The position numbers and the translations under genes were made by a program. Shown piece after piece: positions 51,401 through 59,288 of a stretch of 61,074 nt of DNA. The notes beneath the pieces were generated by a model. The model made no database searches and was not told the DNA's origin. It was given only the letters and a program-made list of their open reading frames with translations. The stretch is from a virus: positions 1 to 61,074 of the IMG/VR virus record IMGVR_UViG_3300043468_001117. The stretch is one strand, 5' to 3'. Within the stretch, counting starts at the first letter, position 1. Every line of letters begins with the position of its first letter.

Positions 51401-51884
51401 ATTGTATCATCAATATGGTGGTACCGTAACCGACGGACCTAATCCAGACGTAGTACAACCGACATCTGGGGGCGGTAATAGTAAATTAGTTCAAATCGCT
51501 TTAGGTGAAGTTGGATTTAAAGAAGGTCCAAATAATGATACGAAATACGGAGCTGAAGCAGGTACCAATCATAAAGCATGGTGCGCTGCGTTTGTTATGT
51601 GGTGTGCTAAACGAGCCGGTGCTGCAGTTCCAATGACTCCTCTAACTTCGGCTATGGCCTCACAATTTAAATCTCAAGGTAAATGGATTAATAATAGTAC
51701 CCAATTACAACCAGGCGATATTGTTTTCTATACCCACAATGATGGTAATATCGGACATTGTGGTATAGTAGTTAAAGATAATGGAGACGGTACCTTTAAT
51801 TCAGTAGAGGGGAATACAACGGGTGGTGGAGTAGCTACTAGAACTCATAGTAAGCGAGATGCTACTGGTTTTGGTAGACCGTAA
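48498..51884 (+). CDS. 5: Large baseplate hub protein with three wall-hydrolase-like domains
   Basis: 1128 residues. About 1-240: beta-rich hub domain. About 321-428: peptidoglycan-associated module (NIGNIRNTNGKGFQSYATPEEG...AFTNRYAP). About 450-800: further hub-like beta domains (LDILQFDMSYNGSWSSG; YQVDSKFSKGEFTQILTL). A Gly-rich linker precedes about 832-965: a lambda-lysozyme-like transglycosylase (KTIGKLETD with Glu844; GRRTFDDYSHHPFDP; STASGRYQI). About 993-1128: CHAP amidase/peptidase with Cys1029 (AWCAAFV) and His1087 (GHCGIV). It corresponds functionally to T4 gp5, which punctures the wall on infection, but has more enzymes. Confidence 0.8.
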   Translation: MSATPNPLHKYRSYSYHFILLAGPSVETTFADIDNTEDKSDLSRYSHPDNAADRYTAKTTSAGNKYSVIYNSMQDADFSIVDLEISHVFQNTPEKSLGFSLEVMTLLNMSILEPFTMDFPAILLIAAQSSAGLSDGADISMAIESLTFGLKIIFVGYLDDYNNNQPHVIDSINVIPFEITTMSMTLSNKGTSYSLKCASLFNDAANSSASMNTGGVSYKSTALLSDALQKLQESVNKRSEENKSASLVQPNQLCEIKLDEAYKSNEYVLEVSDDQRVAPPKTSPKTNNTTPPDKVPNAANSTAKSPSLTDMAGYNIPSNNNIGNIRNTNGKGFQSYATPEEGRKALSRQIGLYSSKHGIHSLRAFTNRYAPKGDGKNNPEAYAQFLSKQTGVSLDDKNVDFTDPKINEAMTNAVARMEQGGGKHSGKVTPANNKNNKTDVANEEVDYIILNTSIGEHILDSIQKIISLCPKIREEYNISGDKVFYKPVIKSYTYFNKDKQARTLIYSIEKTVMETEASIDDKVAAQSKEDPAVSNTQNNNQVSTDDTKLPSVLEYDYIYTGKNLDILQFDMSYNGSWSSGHAFKYYHPQSVITNKQLNDNVKDITDPAETDGDKKQTGAINPTIGTVPSNRLANTPISPPVMDPTRAGSGSMDPQTLFQSRKVISDIIGQTAEKHSLKIIGNPLLLAGYTPPNDTYVNADGTSKSAEESKKVTEDHNNKYGTSESMPTCKVNVRVPKPSYMQGGSDASAENYYSTPGWYQDSYYVYQVDSKFSKGEFTQILTLCPVPASDGMQDSNQPAKKGGAGGGGGGGNGGLGNGSNGDPNSTPESNDNLTAFMKTIGKLETDLAGDDGYNQLVMISGRRTFDDYSHHPFDPSYPLKYQPFVYKDGRKSTASGRYQIVWTTFNDHKQSDFSKASQDKVCKLILKSIGILDLVIAGKINTAVAHKSNALGNQWSSMPSSKISTIIKLYHQYGGTVTDGPNPDVVQPTSGGGNSKLVQIALGEVGFKEGPNNDTKYGAEAGTNHKAWCAAFVMWCAKRAGAAVPMTPLTSAMASQFKSQGKWINNSTQLQPGDIVFYTHNDGNIGHCGIVVKDNGDGTFNSVEGNTTGGGVATRTHSKRDATGFGRP

Positions 51885-51886
51885 GA

Positions 51887-51915
51887 TTGATCTTTAATTA
51901 TAAATGTATTATAAT
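51887..51915 (+). promoter_or_regulatory. Early promoter of the dsbA-gp43A operon
   Basis: TTGATC (51887-51892), 17 bp, TATAAT (51910-51915). Downstream is the palindrome AGTACTATAGTACT, a possible operator. Confidence 0.75.
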
Positions 51916-51962
51916 ATTTTTAGTACTATAGTACTTTAACTTTTATATAGGAATATTTAAAA

Positions 51963-52241
51963 ATGACTAATACATCTGAATTAATTTTACCAACTAGCCC
52001 AGCCGATATTAAAAAATTAAAAGGTATGATCGAGGAAGCGGCTTTATGTATGCAACGAATCGACGATCAAAAAGATCAAATGAAATCAATTTTTGATGCA
52101 ATTAAAGATCAATTACAAATTGCTCCGAAACATGCTAGAAAGATGACAAAAACATATCATAAAAATAATTTTAGTGAAACCCAAGCTGAATATAGTGAAT
52201 TCGAAGCATTATATGAAAGTGTTATGGGAATTGATGATTAA
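51963..52241 (+). CDS. dsbA: dsDNA-binding late transcription protein DsbA
   Basis: 92 residues (T4 DsbA: 89). C-terminal half ARKMTKTYHKNNFSETQAEYSEFEALYESVMG follows the T4 DsbA pattern (LLALYHKDN...ET.EVVELYDTVF). T4 DsbA binds DNA near late promoters. AGGAA ribosome site. Confidence 0.75.
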   Translation: MTNTSELILPTSPADIKKLKGMIEEAALCMQRIDDQKDQMKSIFDAIKDQLQIAPKHARKMTKTYHKNNFSETQAEYSEFEALYESVMGIDD

Positions 52242-52253
52242 GTAGGTATTGCG

Positions 52254-52448
52254 ATGGAATATTTAAAAGCTGGCGTTAATGTTATAGTTACTGGTATATC
52301 CGGCAGGTTTAAAGTTATTTCATCTACTTATCGAAATAATGGTATAATACAAGCAATATTGGATAATGGGGATTATCGATTATGTATTAGTCGCCCATTA
52401 TCCAGTATTAAAAAAATACCAAAAGTAGATAACGAAATAGAGGATTAA
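52254..52448 (+). CDS. Small hypothetical beta-barrel-like protein
   Basis: 64 residues (LKAGVNVIVTGISGRFKVISS..., then IIQAILDNGDYRLCISRPLSSIKKI), alternating beta strands like a KOW/SH3-type small barrel. Unknown function. Located between dsbA and the polymerase N-terminal gene, 2 bp before the latter. Confidence 0.5.
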   Translation: MEYLKAGVNVIVTGISGRFKVISSTYRNNGIIQAILDNGDYRLCISRPLSSIKKIPKVDNEIED

Positions 52449-52450
52449 GT

Positions 52451-52870
52451 ATGGGCTATATATCAGCAACGATGAAACGAAATGATAAAGGTTTCGTTGA
52501 AGGTGATGAAGTTTATGTTTGGGAATGTATCGATCATAAACACGTACTAAAAAAATATCCGGGTATATTCGAATTTTTTATGAAGAATGATGAAGAAGGT
52601 GAACATACCAGTATTTTTAATGATAAATTAAAGAAATACGAATTCGATAATCTTCGAGATTTTCGAGCAGCTAAAAAAATGCTTATCGAAGAACGAGGTG
52701 AAAAATTATACGAATCGGATATAGGCGTAGATACTAAAGTATTATCAAAGTATTATTATAATCAACCAGCGCCCGATCTTAATATTATGTTATATGATAT
52801 TGAGGTTGATTATAAATCGCAGACGTTCCCCGATGAAACTGTTGTTAAAATAAGAATGAAACCAAAATAA
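52451..52870 (+). CDS. 43: DNA polymerase gp43, N-terminal fragment (gp43A)
   Basis: 139 residues. It matches the N-terminal domain of T4 gp43: YVWECIDHKHVLKKYPG..., FDNLRDFRAAKKML, then LNIMLYDIEV, the ExoI motif with Asp116 and Glu118. After DIEV the sequence departs into a 20-residue tail (ending VVKIRMKPK) and stops. The rest of the polymerase is encoded 1 kb downstream (53865). No intein sequence is attached, so the halves must associate non-covalently for proofreading. Confidence 0.82.
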   Translation: MGYISATMKRNDKGFVEGDEVYVWECIDHKHVLKKYPGIFEFFMKNDEEGEHTSIFNDKLKKYEFDNLRDFRAAKKMLIEERGEKLYESDIGVDTKVLSKYYYNQPAPDLNIMLYDIEVDYKSQTFPDETVVKIRMKPK

Positions 52871-52882
52871 TAGGAAAATAAA

Positions 52883-53164
52883 ATGATTTTAGATCCGAAA
52901 GAATATGATACATTTCCAGGCCGTCAAAATAAATTAAAACATTATAATAGAAATGGATACCCAACGAAATCATTACAAGATTCTGATCCAGTAGTTCGAT
53001 TGAATGCATATCGCAAATTAGGTTTTACTAAAGATGCACTAGCAGATGAACACCACGCTATTAGATTCGAAGCATACGCCGCATTGGGGTGGACTAATGA
53101 TGCATATCATGACCCTATGGATTATATTAAAGCTTACGCATTATCCCAACCAGTGAAACGATAA
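52883..53164 (+). CDS. Small HEAT-like repeat protein
   Basis: 93 residues with two clear 25-26-residue repeats: DSDPVVRLNAYRKLGFTKDAL and DEHHAIRFEAYAALGWTNDAY, followed by a partial third (DPMDYIKAYALS). The pattern resembles HEAT/leucine-variant repeats seen in small phage proteins. Lies inside the split polymerase locus. Partner unknown. Confidence 0.6.
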   Translation: MILDPKEYDTFPGRQNKLKHYNRNGYPTKSLQDSDPVVRLNAYRKLGFTKDALADEHHAIRFEAYAALGWTNDAYHDPMDYIKAYALSQPVKR

Positions 53165-53167
53165 ATA
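53160..53167 (+). promoter_or_regulatory. Late promoter inside the split polymerase locus
   Basis: GATAAATA, 30 nt before ATG 53198, overlapping the stop of the HEAT-like gene. Confidence 0.55.
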
Positions 53168-53197
53168 ATTTTTATTTAAATCAATCGGCGGAGTAGT

Positions 53198-53794
53198 ATG
53201 GCGACTTATTTGAGGGCTAATATATCACAAAATCTAGTGTATACTCCGCCCGGTTATACGTATACTAATACTTTATCATCAATGGTAATTGATTATACTG
53301 GTAATAATTATAATATGACGTATGAAGGCACTATAGTTCGAAATTCAGTTTTATATGTAGTATGGGCGGAATATTCTGATAGTAGTGTTAATAGTTATAT
53401 TAATAATCAAATATGGCGATACGCCGTTTTTGAAAATCAACAATCTGCGAATGAAGTTGCAAACTTCATTAATAATATTAAAATATACAAAGATCTAAAA
53501 TTAAATGTTACTTATGATGTTCCGATAAGTGGTATTGGTTTATCTCCAATGTTAGTTACTCCGGATAGTGAAGGATATAAATCTAATGTTTCGGTTCCTA
53601 ATCCAGCATCTTTTACTAGAACTAATACTACAATGTTCTCTCCAGATACGCCAACTAATGCACCGAATAGACCGTATCTTACTATCAGAACAACAGCGAC
53701 ACAAGAAGTATTTAATTTTTATTCATTCCCCTGGTTAACTACGACCTGTAAATTCGGCAATGCATACGCAACTAGAATATTAGCATCAGTTTAA
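53198..53794 (+). CDS. Putative late virion protein between gp43A and gp43B
   Basis: 198 residues, rich in Thr, Ser, Asn and Tyr, no charge clusters (YTPPGYTYTNTLSSMVIDYTG..., TMFSPDTPTNAPNRPYLTI), like a fibre or decoration protein. GGCGGAG ribosome site and late promoter. It interrupts the early replication genes, suggesting a cassette insertion. Confidence 0.55.
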   Translation: MATYLRANISQNLVYTPPGYTYTNTLSSMVIDYTGNNYNMTYEGTIVRNSVLYVVWAEYSDSSVNSYINNQIWRYAVFENQQSANEVANFINNIKIYKDLKLNVTYDVPISGIGLSPMLVTPDSEGYKSNVSVPNPASFTRTNTTMFSPDTPTNAPNRPYLTIRTTATQEVFNFYSFPWLTTTCKFGNAYATRILASV

Positions 53795-53800
53795 AAATAA

Positions 53801-53829
53801 TTGATTTTAATCAATATTTCAAGTATAAT
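53801..53829 (+). promoter_or_regulatory. Early promoter of gp43B-gp45
   Basis: TTGATT (53801-53806), 17 bp, TATAAT (53824-53829), 35 bp before ATG 53865. It gives the second polymerase gene its own early transcription. Confidence 0.8.
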
Positions 53830-53864
53830 ATAATAAATTAAATTTACCTAATTAAAAATATATT

Positions 53865-56462
53865 ATGGATAACTTAGAAGTCACTTTGGGTGAAATTCGA
53901 CAATTACCTAAAAAACAACAAGAACAAATTGAAATATACGACGAACAAACTAAAAAATGGATTTCGTATACTAATTCAAAATATGAATATAGTGGTCCGA
54001 CGGGTTTTTCAAGTCCATTAAATCCATACGCCCCAATTAATGCAATATCGATGCATAAAGAATGGCTTACTAAATCAAAAGTATTTGCCGTCCCACCCCC
54101 AGGTTTTGATTTAAATAATTTTGATAATTCGTTATCTGAATTAACTGAGATTATTTTTTTTAAAAATGAATCCGATATGTTATTGTCATTTTTAGATGAA
54201 ATAGAAGACGTTAGTTTATTATCCGGATGGAATAGTTCGGGCTTCGATGATCCGTATATTTGCCGCCGAATTGAAATGGTTTTAGGTGAACATCATTTAA
54301 AAAGAATGAGTTTTCCTCAAGCGAATATTCCAATATATAGATCGGTTTTCGTTAAAGGTAAAGAAAATTTACAAGTAGAATTAAGCGGTAGGGTATCATT
54401 AGATTATCTCGAATTATTTAAAAAATTCGAAGTTGTTGAAAGGCAAAGTTATAAATTAGAAGTTATATCTGAAGATGTTTTACCGCATTTAGCGAAATTA
54501 TCATATCCTGGAACATTAGAACAATTATACGTAAATGATTTTAATCATTTTTTAAGATATAACGTTCGCGATACCGAAATTCTAGCCGGATTCGAATCTA
54601 AATTAAAATATATCCGATTAGCTAATGATATGATTCATACTAGTACTAATCAATTTACTCATATTTTCGGAACTGTTCGAATGGTTGATAATGCTATTAT
54701 CAACTATTGTCATTACGAATTAAACAAGCGAGTTCCTGATAGATGGGATACTGCGGATGGCTCGATTCAAGGAGCTTACGTTTTATTTCCGCAACGAGGA
54801 CTACATAGATGGATTGCATCAATTGATATTAATTCATTATATCCATCGGCTATTCGAGCTATCAATATTAGCCCGGAAACTATTCGCGGGCAATTCGTTA
54901 ATAATATTAAAGATTGGGCTTGTATTGCTGAATATAAAGAATGCGAATTAACATTAAGATATGAAGATGGTTCGTATGAAACTAGATTAACTACGGAGTG
55001 GATTGATTTCTTTATAGAAAAGAAATGGTCGGTTAGTGGATACGGAACGGTTTATACTCAAGAATTTGAGGGTGTTATCCCGTCATTATTAGGTACTTGG
55101 TATACGCAGCGAAAAATATATCAAGCTAAAAAGAAAGAGTGTGAAAAATTAGCAGAACAATATAAAGGTAAGGATCAGGCGTTATATACAAAATACTTAG
55201 AAGAAGCTAAACATTATGATCGATTTCAATTTATCTTTAAAATTAAATTAAATTCAACTTATGGATGTCTAAGTAATTATAACTTTAGGTTCTTTAGGTT
55301 AGAATCTGGCGAATCCGTAACTGGTACTGGTCGAATGATTTTAAGACATCAATGTCGTAAAGTAAATGAATTAATCGAAGGTAATTATAATATTGATTTT
55401 CCATTATATGAAAATAACAAAGTTATCGATGAATTAAATAAGGAACATAGTAAAAAATACTTAGCTAATAATCCATTTGATGAAGAATATATGGCGAATT
55501 CTACTCATAATGATAGATCAAGTGTATTAGATTTATTAACTGCAGAACGTAAAGAATATTATCACCCGAATACATTAACTTATGATATTTCATTAACTGG
55601 TCCTATATTTAATGGTAAATTCCAATCAGAAACGGTTATTTACGGCGATACTGATAGTACATATTTCGTAGTTCCTACTAACGATAAAGACGAAGCGATT
55701 CAAATAGCTGATGCAGTAGCAGACCAAGTTAATAAATCATATCAACCATTTATGAAACAAGCTTTTTTATGTCAACCAGTATTTGATGAAATGATTAAAT
55801 GCGGGCGTGAAATTGTCGGCGATAGTAGTATATTTGTTGAGAAAAAACGTTATACTATACATGTAGTTGATAATGAAGGTAAAGCTAGCGATAAAATGAA
55901 AACGATGGGTTTAGATATTAAAAAAACTACGTTACCTAAACCAGTAGCTGCAAAATTAACTAGTTTTATTAAACGTTTATTGTTGGGTGAAGATTGGAAT
56001 GATATTGCAAAAGATATTGTCGCATACAAAGAAGAGTTAAATGATTTTAAAAATTTATTAGAAATGGGATTACCAAAAGGCGTTAATAAAGTAGAGGAGT
56101 ATACTGAATTATACGAAAACTTAGGTAGTAAGGCTAATATTCCTGGTGGCGCAGCAGCAAGTATATTTTTTAATATTAATTTAGTTCAGTATGGGGATAC
56201 GGAAAATCAACCGATTGGTTCTGGATCTAAAATTAAAGTTTATTATTTAAAACGAGCAATAGGTAAATTTAAATCGATTGCGATACCGACTGATTTAGAA
56301 CATTTACCACAATGGTTTATTGATGATTTTATTCCTAAAATAGATAAAGATCAGCAAATTAATAGATTAGTAGATAAACCATTAGATAATATTTTAAAAG
56401 CAATCAATTTAAAAACACCGACTATGCAGATATTACAAGCAGAAGATTTATTTAATTTTTAA
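53865..56462 (+). CDS. 43: DNA polymerase gp43, C-terminal fragment (gp43B)
   Basis: 865 residues. After a 45-residue N-terminal extension with no counterpart in T4 (EIRQLPKKQQEQIEIYDEQT...), it resumes family B polymerase: ExoII SGWNSSGFDDPYI, ExoIII YNVRDTEI, motif A SIDINSLYPSAIRAINISPETIRG, motif B KIKLNSTYGCLSNYNFRFF, motif C YGDTDSTYF, thumb ILQAEDLFNF. ExoI is missing and is supplied by gp43A (52451-52870). Polymerase motifs are intact. It is followed 9 bp later by clamp gp45. Confidence 0.93.
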   Translation: MDNLEVTLGEIRQLPKKQQEQIEIYDEQTKKWISYTNSKYEYSGPTGFSSPLNPYAPINAISMHKEWLTKSKVFAVPPPGFDLNNFDNSLSELTEIIFFKNESDMLLSFLDEIEDVSLLSGWNSSGFDDPYICRRIEMVLGEHHLKRMSFPQANIPIYRSVFVKGKENLQVELSGRVSLDYLELFKKFEVVERQSYKLEVISEDVLPHLAKLSYPGTLEQLYVNDFNHFLRYNVRDTEILAGFESKLKYIRLANDMIHTSTNQFTHIFGTVRMVDNAIINYCHYELNKRVPDRWDTADGSIQGAYVLFPQRGLHRWIASIDINSLYPSAIRAINISPETIRGQFVNNIKDWACIAEYKECELTLRYEDGSYETRLTTEWIDFFIEKKWSVSGYGTVYTQEFEGVIPSLLGTWYTQRKIYQAKKKECEKLAEQYKGKDQALYTKYLEEAKHYDRFQFIFKIKLNSTYGCLSNYNFRFFRLESGESVTGTGRMILRHQCRKVNELIEGNYNIDFPLYENNKVIDELNKEHSKKYLANNPFDEEYMANSTHNDRSSVLDLLTAERKEYYHPNTLTYDISLTGPIFNGKFQSETVIYGDTDSTYFVVPTNDKDEAIQIADAVADQVNKSYQPFMKQAFLCQPVFDEMIKCGREIVGDSSIFVEKKRYTIHVVDNEGKASDKMKTMGLDIKKTTLPKPVAAKLTSFIKRLLLGEDWNDIAKDIVAYKEELNDFKNLLEMGLPKGVNKVEEYTELYENLGSKANIPGGAAASIFFNINLVQYGDTENQPIGSGSKIKVYYLKRAIGKFKSIAIPTDLEHLPQWFIDDFIPKIDKDQQINRLVDKPLDNILKAINLKTPTMQILQAEDLFNF

Positions 56463-56471
56463 GGAATTGAG

Positions 56472-57164
56472 ATGGTACTAGACGAAAATACAGTAAATAT
56501 AATATTAAATGCAGTTCATGTCGCTAAATTATTTAGTATCGAATCATTTATTATAGAGCCTAATATTATTAGAGGGATCAATGAAGATCGCACTGCCGCT
56601 ATATTAACAGAATGCGATATTAATATCGGATGTAAATCGATTGGTATTAATAGAATGGATGTTTTATTAAGTAGATTAAATTTAGTTTCGAATGATGCTA
56701 TTATTGAATGTCATACTAAATCAGAGGATATGGATGCAGATAAGATATCTATCACGACTGATAGATTAAATTTAGAATATAGTTGCGCTAATACATTAGC
56801 AATTAAAGCACCGACTAGTGCAAAAGTAAATGATTTATTTGAAGTTTCTATAGAAGAAAGTTTAGTAAATATCCTTAAAAAAGGACGAAATGCAATGAAA
56901 ACTGACGTTATTATGATTATGTGTGATAATAATTCGGTTCAATATAAATTACAGGACGAAAATAATGATAAATTACTGTATAATGAAGGCTTCGCATATA
57001 ATTTAGTTGATAATTCAGATATTAATTTTGTTTATAAGTACCCAATTAAATCTATATTATCAGCATTTACCGATTGCGATGCTAAGAAATTTTATATTAC
57101 CGAACGAGGGATGATTAAAATTAATACTAAAGGTATCGATCTTTATATCCCTCAAAAATCATAA
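56472..57164 (+). CDS. 45: Sliding clamp gp45
   Basis: 230 residues (T4 gp45: 228), two-domain beta-clamp pattern, GGAATTGAG ribosome region, directly after gp43B. Sequence identity to T4 by eye is low (ILNAVHVAKLFSIESFIIE...LSAFTDCDAKKFYITERG), so the call rests on size, position and fold-like strand pattern. Tethers gp43 and activates gp55-dependent late transcription. Confidence 0.7.
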   Translation: MVLDENTVNIILNAVHVAKLFSIESFIIEPNIIRGINEDRTAAILTECDINIGCKSIGINRMDVLLSRLNLVSNDAIIECHTKSEDMDADKISITTDRLNLEYSCANTLAIKAPTSAKVNDLFEVSIEESLVNILKKGRNAMKTDVIMIMCDNNSVQYKLQDENNDKLLYNEGFAYNLVDNSDINFVYKYPIKSILSAFTDCDAKKFYITERGMIKINTKGIDLYIPQKS

Positions 57165-57176
57165 TAGGGTATTTCA

Positions 57177-57464
57177 ATGAATATATTTAAAAGATTATTT
57201 AAAAATAAGGCTGAATCTGAAGTTAATGAATCGATAAAACAGAAAAAAGAAAATCATTTTAGCATAGTTAGTGATAAAATTGATCCAGTTAGAGGAATTG
57301 AATTAAAATTAGATTGGGACGATGATTTTATTCGGTATCTAAGAGCAAATGGATATCATGGCGCGAGTGATGAAATAGTTGTTCAAAAATGGTTGCATGC
57401 GACTAGTTTGTCGCTAGAAGAGCGACTTAAATTAGAATCTGATTTTACGAGTGATTTTGAATGA
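57177..57464 (+). CDS. Conserved T4-like hypothetical protein
   Basis: 95 residues. C-terminal LKLDWDDDFIRYLRANGYHGASDEIVVQKWLHATS is a conserved segment of an uncharacterised T4-like family; the N-terminus is Lys-rich. It overlaps RNase H by 4 nt (ATGA), so the two are coupled. Confidence 0.6.
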   Translation: MNIFKRLFKNKAESEVNESIKQKKENHFSIVSDKIDPVRGIELKLDWDDDFIRYLRANGYHGASDEIVVQKWLHATSLSLEERLKLESDFTSDFE

Positions 57465-58444
57465 ATACGATAGATAAACAGCATTTATTAGTTTTTGATA
57501 TGTCAACTATTTTATATAAGGCGTTTTATGTAAATAGTAGAGAATTGGATAAAGATTTATTAATGAAATTAGCGTTCAATACCGGTTTCGGTATGACTAA
57601 TAAGTATTATCGAACATATAAACCACATAAGATGATATTCGTTTTCGATAGAACTCCTTGGCGTAAAGAATATACTCAATCTGAAGATGCGTATATGAAA
57701 AAACTATATAAAGGTCATCGCAGACAATCAATGACACCTACTCAAATCGAATTATATCAAATGTATAAATCATTTATTACTACATTTGAACAGATAATTC
57801 AAGATTGTACATCTATTGTTTGTTTAGCCGCGGATGGTTTAGAAGCTGATGATCTTATTGCCGGCATTTGTAGAAAATATGGCGGTGATGATACCGCGAG
57901 TGATAATAGAAGCACTGAAACTACATTATATGATAATCATTGTGTTACCGTAATTAGTACCGATAAAGATATGTTACAATTACTAAGATATAAAAACGTT
58001 CAATTAATCGATCCAGCTACTGGGAATAATAGATACGTTGAAGATTGTGGTTTTGATTCAGTTGATTATTACTTATATGAAAAAGCTATGACTGGAGATT
58101 CTGGAGATAATGTTCCGTCGGCTTATCCTAGATATAGAAAAAAGAAGATCAAAGAAGCATTTTACGATCCATATTTGCATACGAATTTGATGAATTCTGA
58201 ATGGACTGATGCTGATGGTAGAACTATTACGGTTGGAACTGCAGTTAATGAAAATAAATTATTAACTAATTTAACTCATCAGCCGGAAGATATCCAACAA
58301 ATTATGTGGGATACTATCGAAGCTGGATTTAATAACATCGGTAAGTACGATCATTTTAAATTTTTAAAAGTATTGGGTAAATACGAATTAAAAAATATTA
58401 GTAAAGCTATTGATTCGTATATACCGATGTTATCGTTGAAATAA
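57461..58444 (+). CDS. rnh: RNase H / 5'-3' exonuclease (FEN type)
   Basis: 327 residues (T4 Rnh: 305). Metal-site motifs: VFDMSTILYKAF (first Asp), FVFDRTPWRKEY (FDR), DGLEADDLIAG (EADD), ISTDKDMLQLL (TDKD) and MTGDSGDNVPS (GDSGDN). Removes RNA primers and flaps on the lagging strand, then ligase seals. Confidence 0.92.
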   Translation: MNTIDKQHLLVFDMSTILYKAFYVNSRELDKDLLMKLAFNTGFGMTNKYYRTYKPHKMIFVFDRTPWRKEYTQSEDAYMKKLYKGHRRQSMTPTQIELYQMYKSFITTFEQIIQDCTSIVCLAADGLEADDLIAGICRKYGGDDTASDNRSTETTLYDNHCVTVISTDKDMLQLLRYKNVQLIDPATGNNRYVEDCGFDSVDYYLYEKAMTGDSGDNVPSAYPRYRKKKIKEAFYDPYLHTNLMNSEWTDADGRTITVGTAVNENKLLTNLTHQPEDIQQIMWDTIEAGFNNIGKYDHFKFLKVLGKYELKNISKAIDSYIPMLSLK

Positions 58445-58445
58445 G

Positions 58446-58760
58446 CTATTTGTCGTTATTTAAAGATGAATCTACCGTATATCCAGTAGTTAATCCGATA
58501 TAAAGCAACGAGTAGATACTCATATCAGGCGTTATCAAACCATTTGATAACGCCCCTAATATAGCCATAAATGCGGCACTAATTGAACTAATAGTTCCAT
58601 ATAAACCGACACTACCGAACCACTCAGAAAGTTTAACCTCAGTTTCTTCTTTAATTTTCTTTTTAGCGTAATGCCCAATCATACCTATAATAACACCATA
58701 CGAAAAAATAGCTTGGTACGAAACTAATATTTTTAGTATTAATAAATTTATTTCATCCAT
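58446..58760 (-). CDS. Putative holin
   Basis: 104 residues with two or three hydrophobic segments (about 5-27 FSYGVIIGMIGH; about 50-70 LYGTISSISAAFMAILGAL; about 80-95 SLLYIGLTTGY) separated by a basic KKKIKEETEVK hinge. The layout matches putative holins of T4-like aquatic phages. It would form membrane holes at lysis. Late promoter at 58788-58795. Confidence 0.6.
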   Translation of the reverse strand: MDEINLLILKILVSYQAIFSYGVIIGMIGHYAKKKIKEETEVKLSEWFGSVGLYGTISSISAAFMAILGALSNGLITPDMSIYSLLYIGLTTGYTVDSSLNNDK

Positions 58761-58787
58761 ATAAGTTCACCGTTAATTGTAATATTC

Positions 58788-58795
58788 TATTTATT
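58788..58795 (-). promoter_or_regulatory. Late promoter of the holin-like gene
   Basis: AATAAATA on the minus strand, 27 nt before ATG 58760. Confidence 0.5.
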
Positions 58796-58815
58796 TTTCA
58801 CCCAAAAAATACCGT

Positions 58816-58823
58816 TATAAATA
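58816..58823 (+). promoter_or_regulatory. Perfect T4-type late promoter
   Basis: TATAAATA exact, 30 nt before ATG 58854 on the plus strand. Confidence 0.8.
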
Positions 58824-58853
58824 ATGACATTATTATTTTATATGGAGTTTTAC

Positions 58854-59285
58854 ATGAATCCTCAATCACCATATCCATTCGTTGAATGGTTAGATCTAGA
58901 CGCAAACGGTATGTTAACTGAATGTGCAATTATGAACCGCGCACCATCGGGCGACGTTTATTATTTCCCATTAAATGCATTAGATCGTATTGATAAATCA
59001 AGATTGCGCAAAATTTTAAAAAATAGAAATACGCAATTGCATGATCAATTATGGAAAGTTTTAGAACAGCATACTTTAGGTAATGGTGCTAATGCTCTAG
59101 AATTTTTTAATCAATTAGTAAAACATAAAACTACAAATGGTCATATTTTACCATTCGGTAGTAATCAGCAGGCCGCATATACACCCCAACAAGCATCAAC
59201 ACAAGCACCATTTCAAGCACCAGAAGTTGCGCCCGAAGTCGCCCCTAGTTTCGATGCAGTAGCAAAACCAACAAAAACTAAATAA
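58854..59285 (+). CDS. Conserved T4-like late protein
   Basis: 143 residues from ATG 58854 (GGAG ribosome site); an ATG at 58824 is at the promoter and is rejected. YPFVEWLDLDANG...CAIMNRAPSGDVYYFPLNALDRIDKSRLRKIL is conserved in T4-like aquatic phages, function unknown. The C-terminus is Gln/Ala/Pro-rich with repeats of APEVAPEVAP. Perfect late promoter suggests a virion or morphogenesis role. Confidence 0.65.
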   Translation: MNPQSPYPFVEWLDLDANGMLTECAIMNRAPSGDVYYFPLNALDRIDKSRLRKILKNRNTQLHDQLWKVLEQHTLGNGANALEFFNQLVKHKTTNGHILPFGSNQQAAYTPQQASTQAPFQAPEVAPEVAPSFDAVAKPTKTK

Positions 59286-59288
59286 TTG

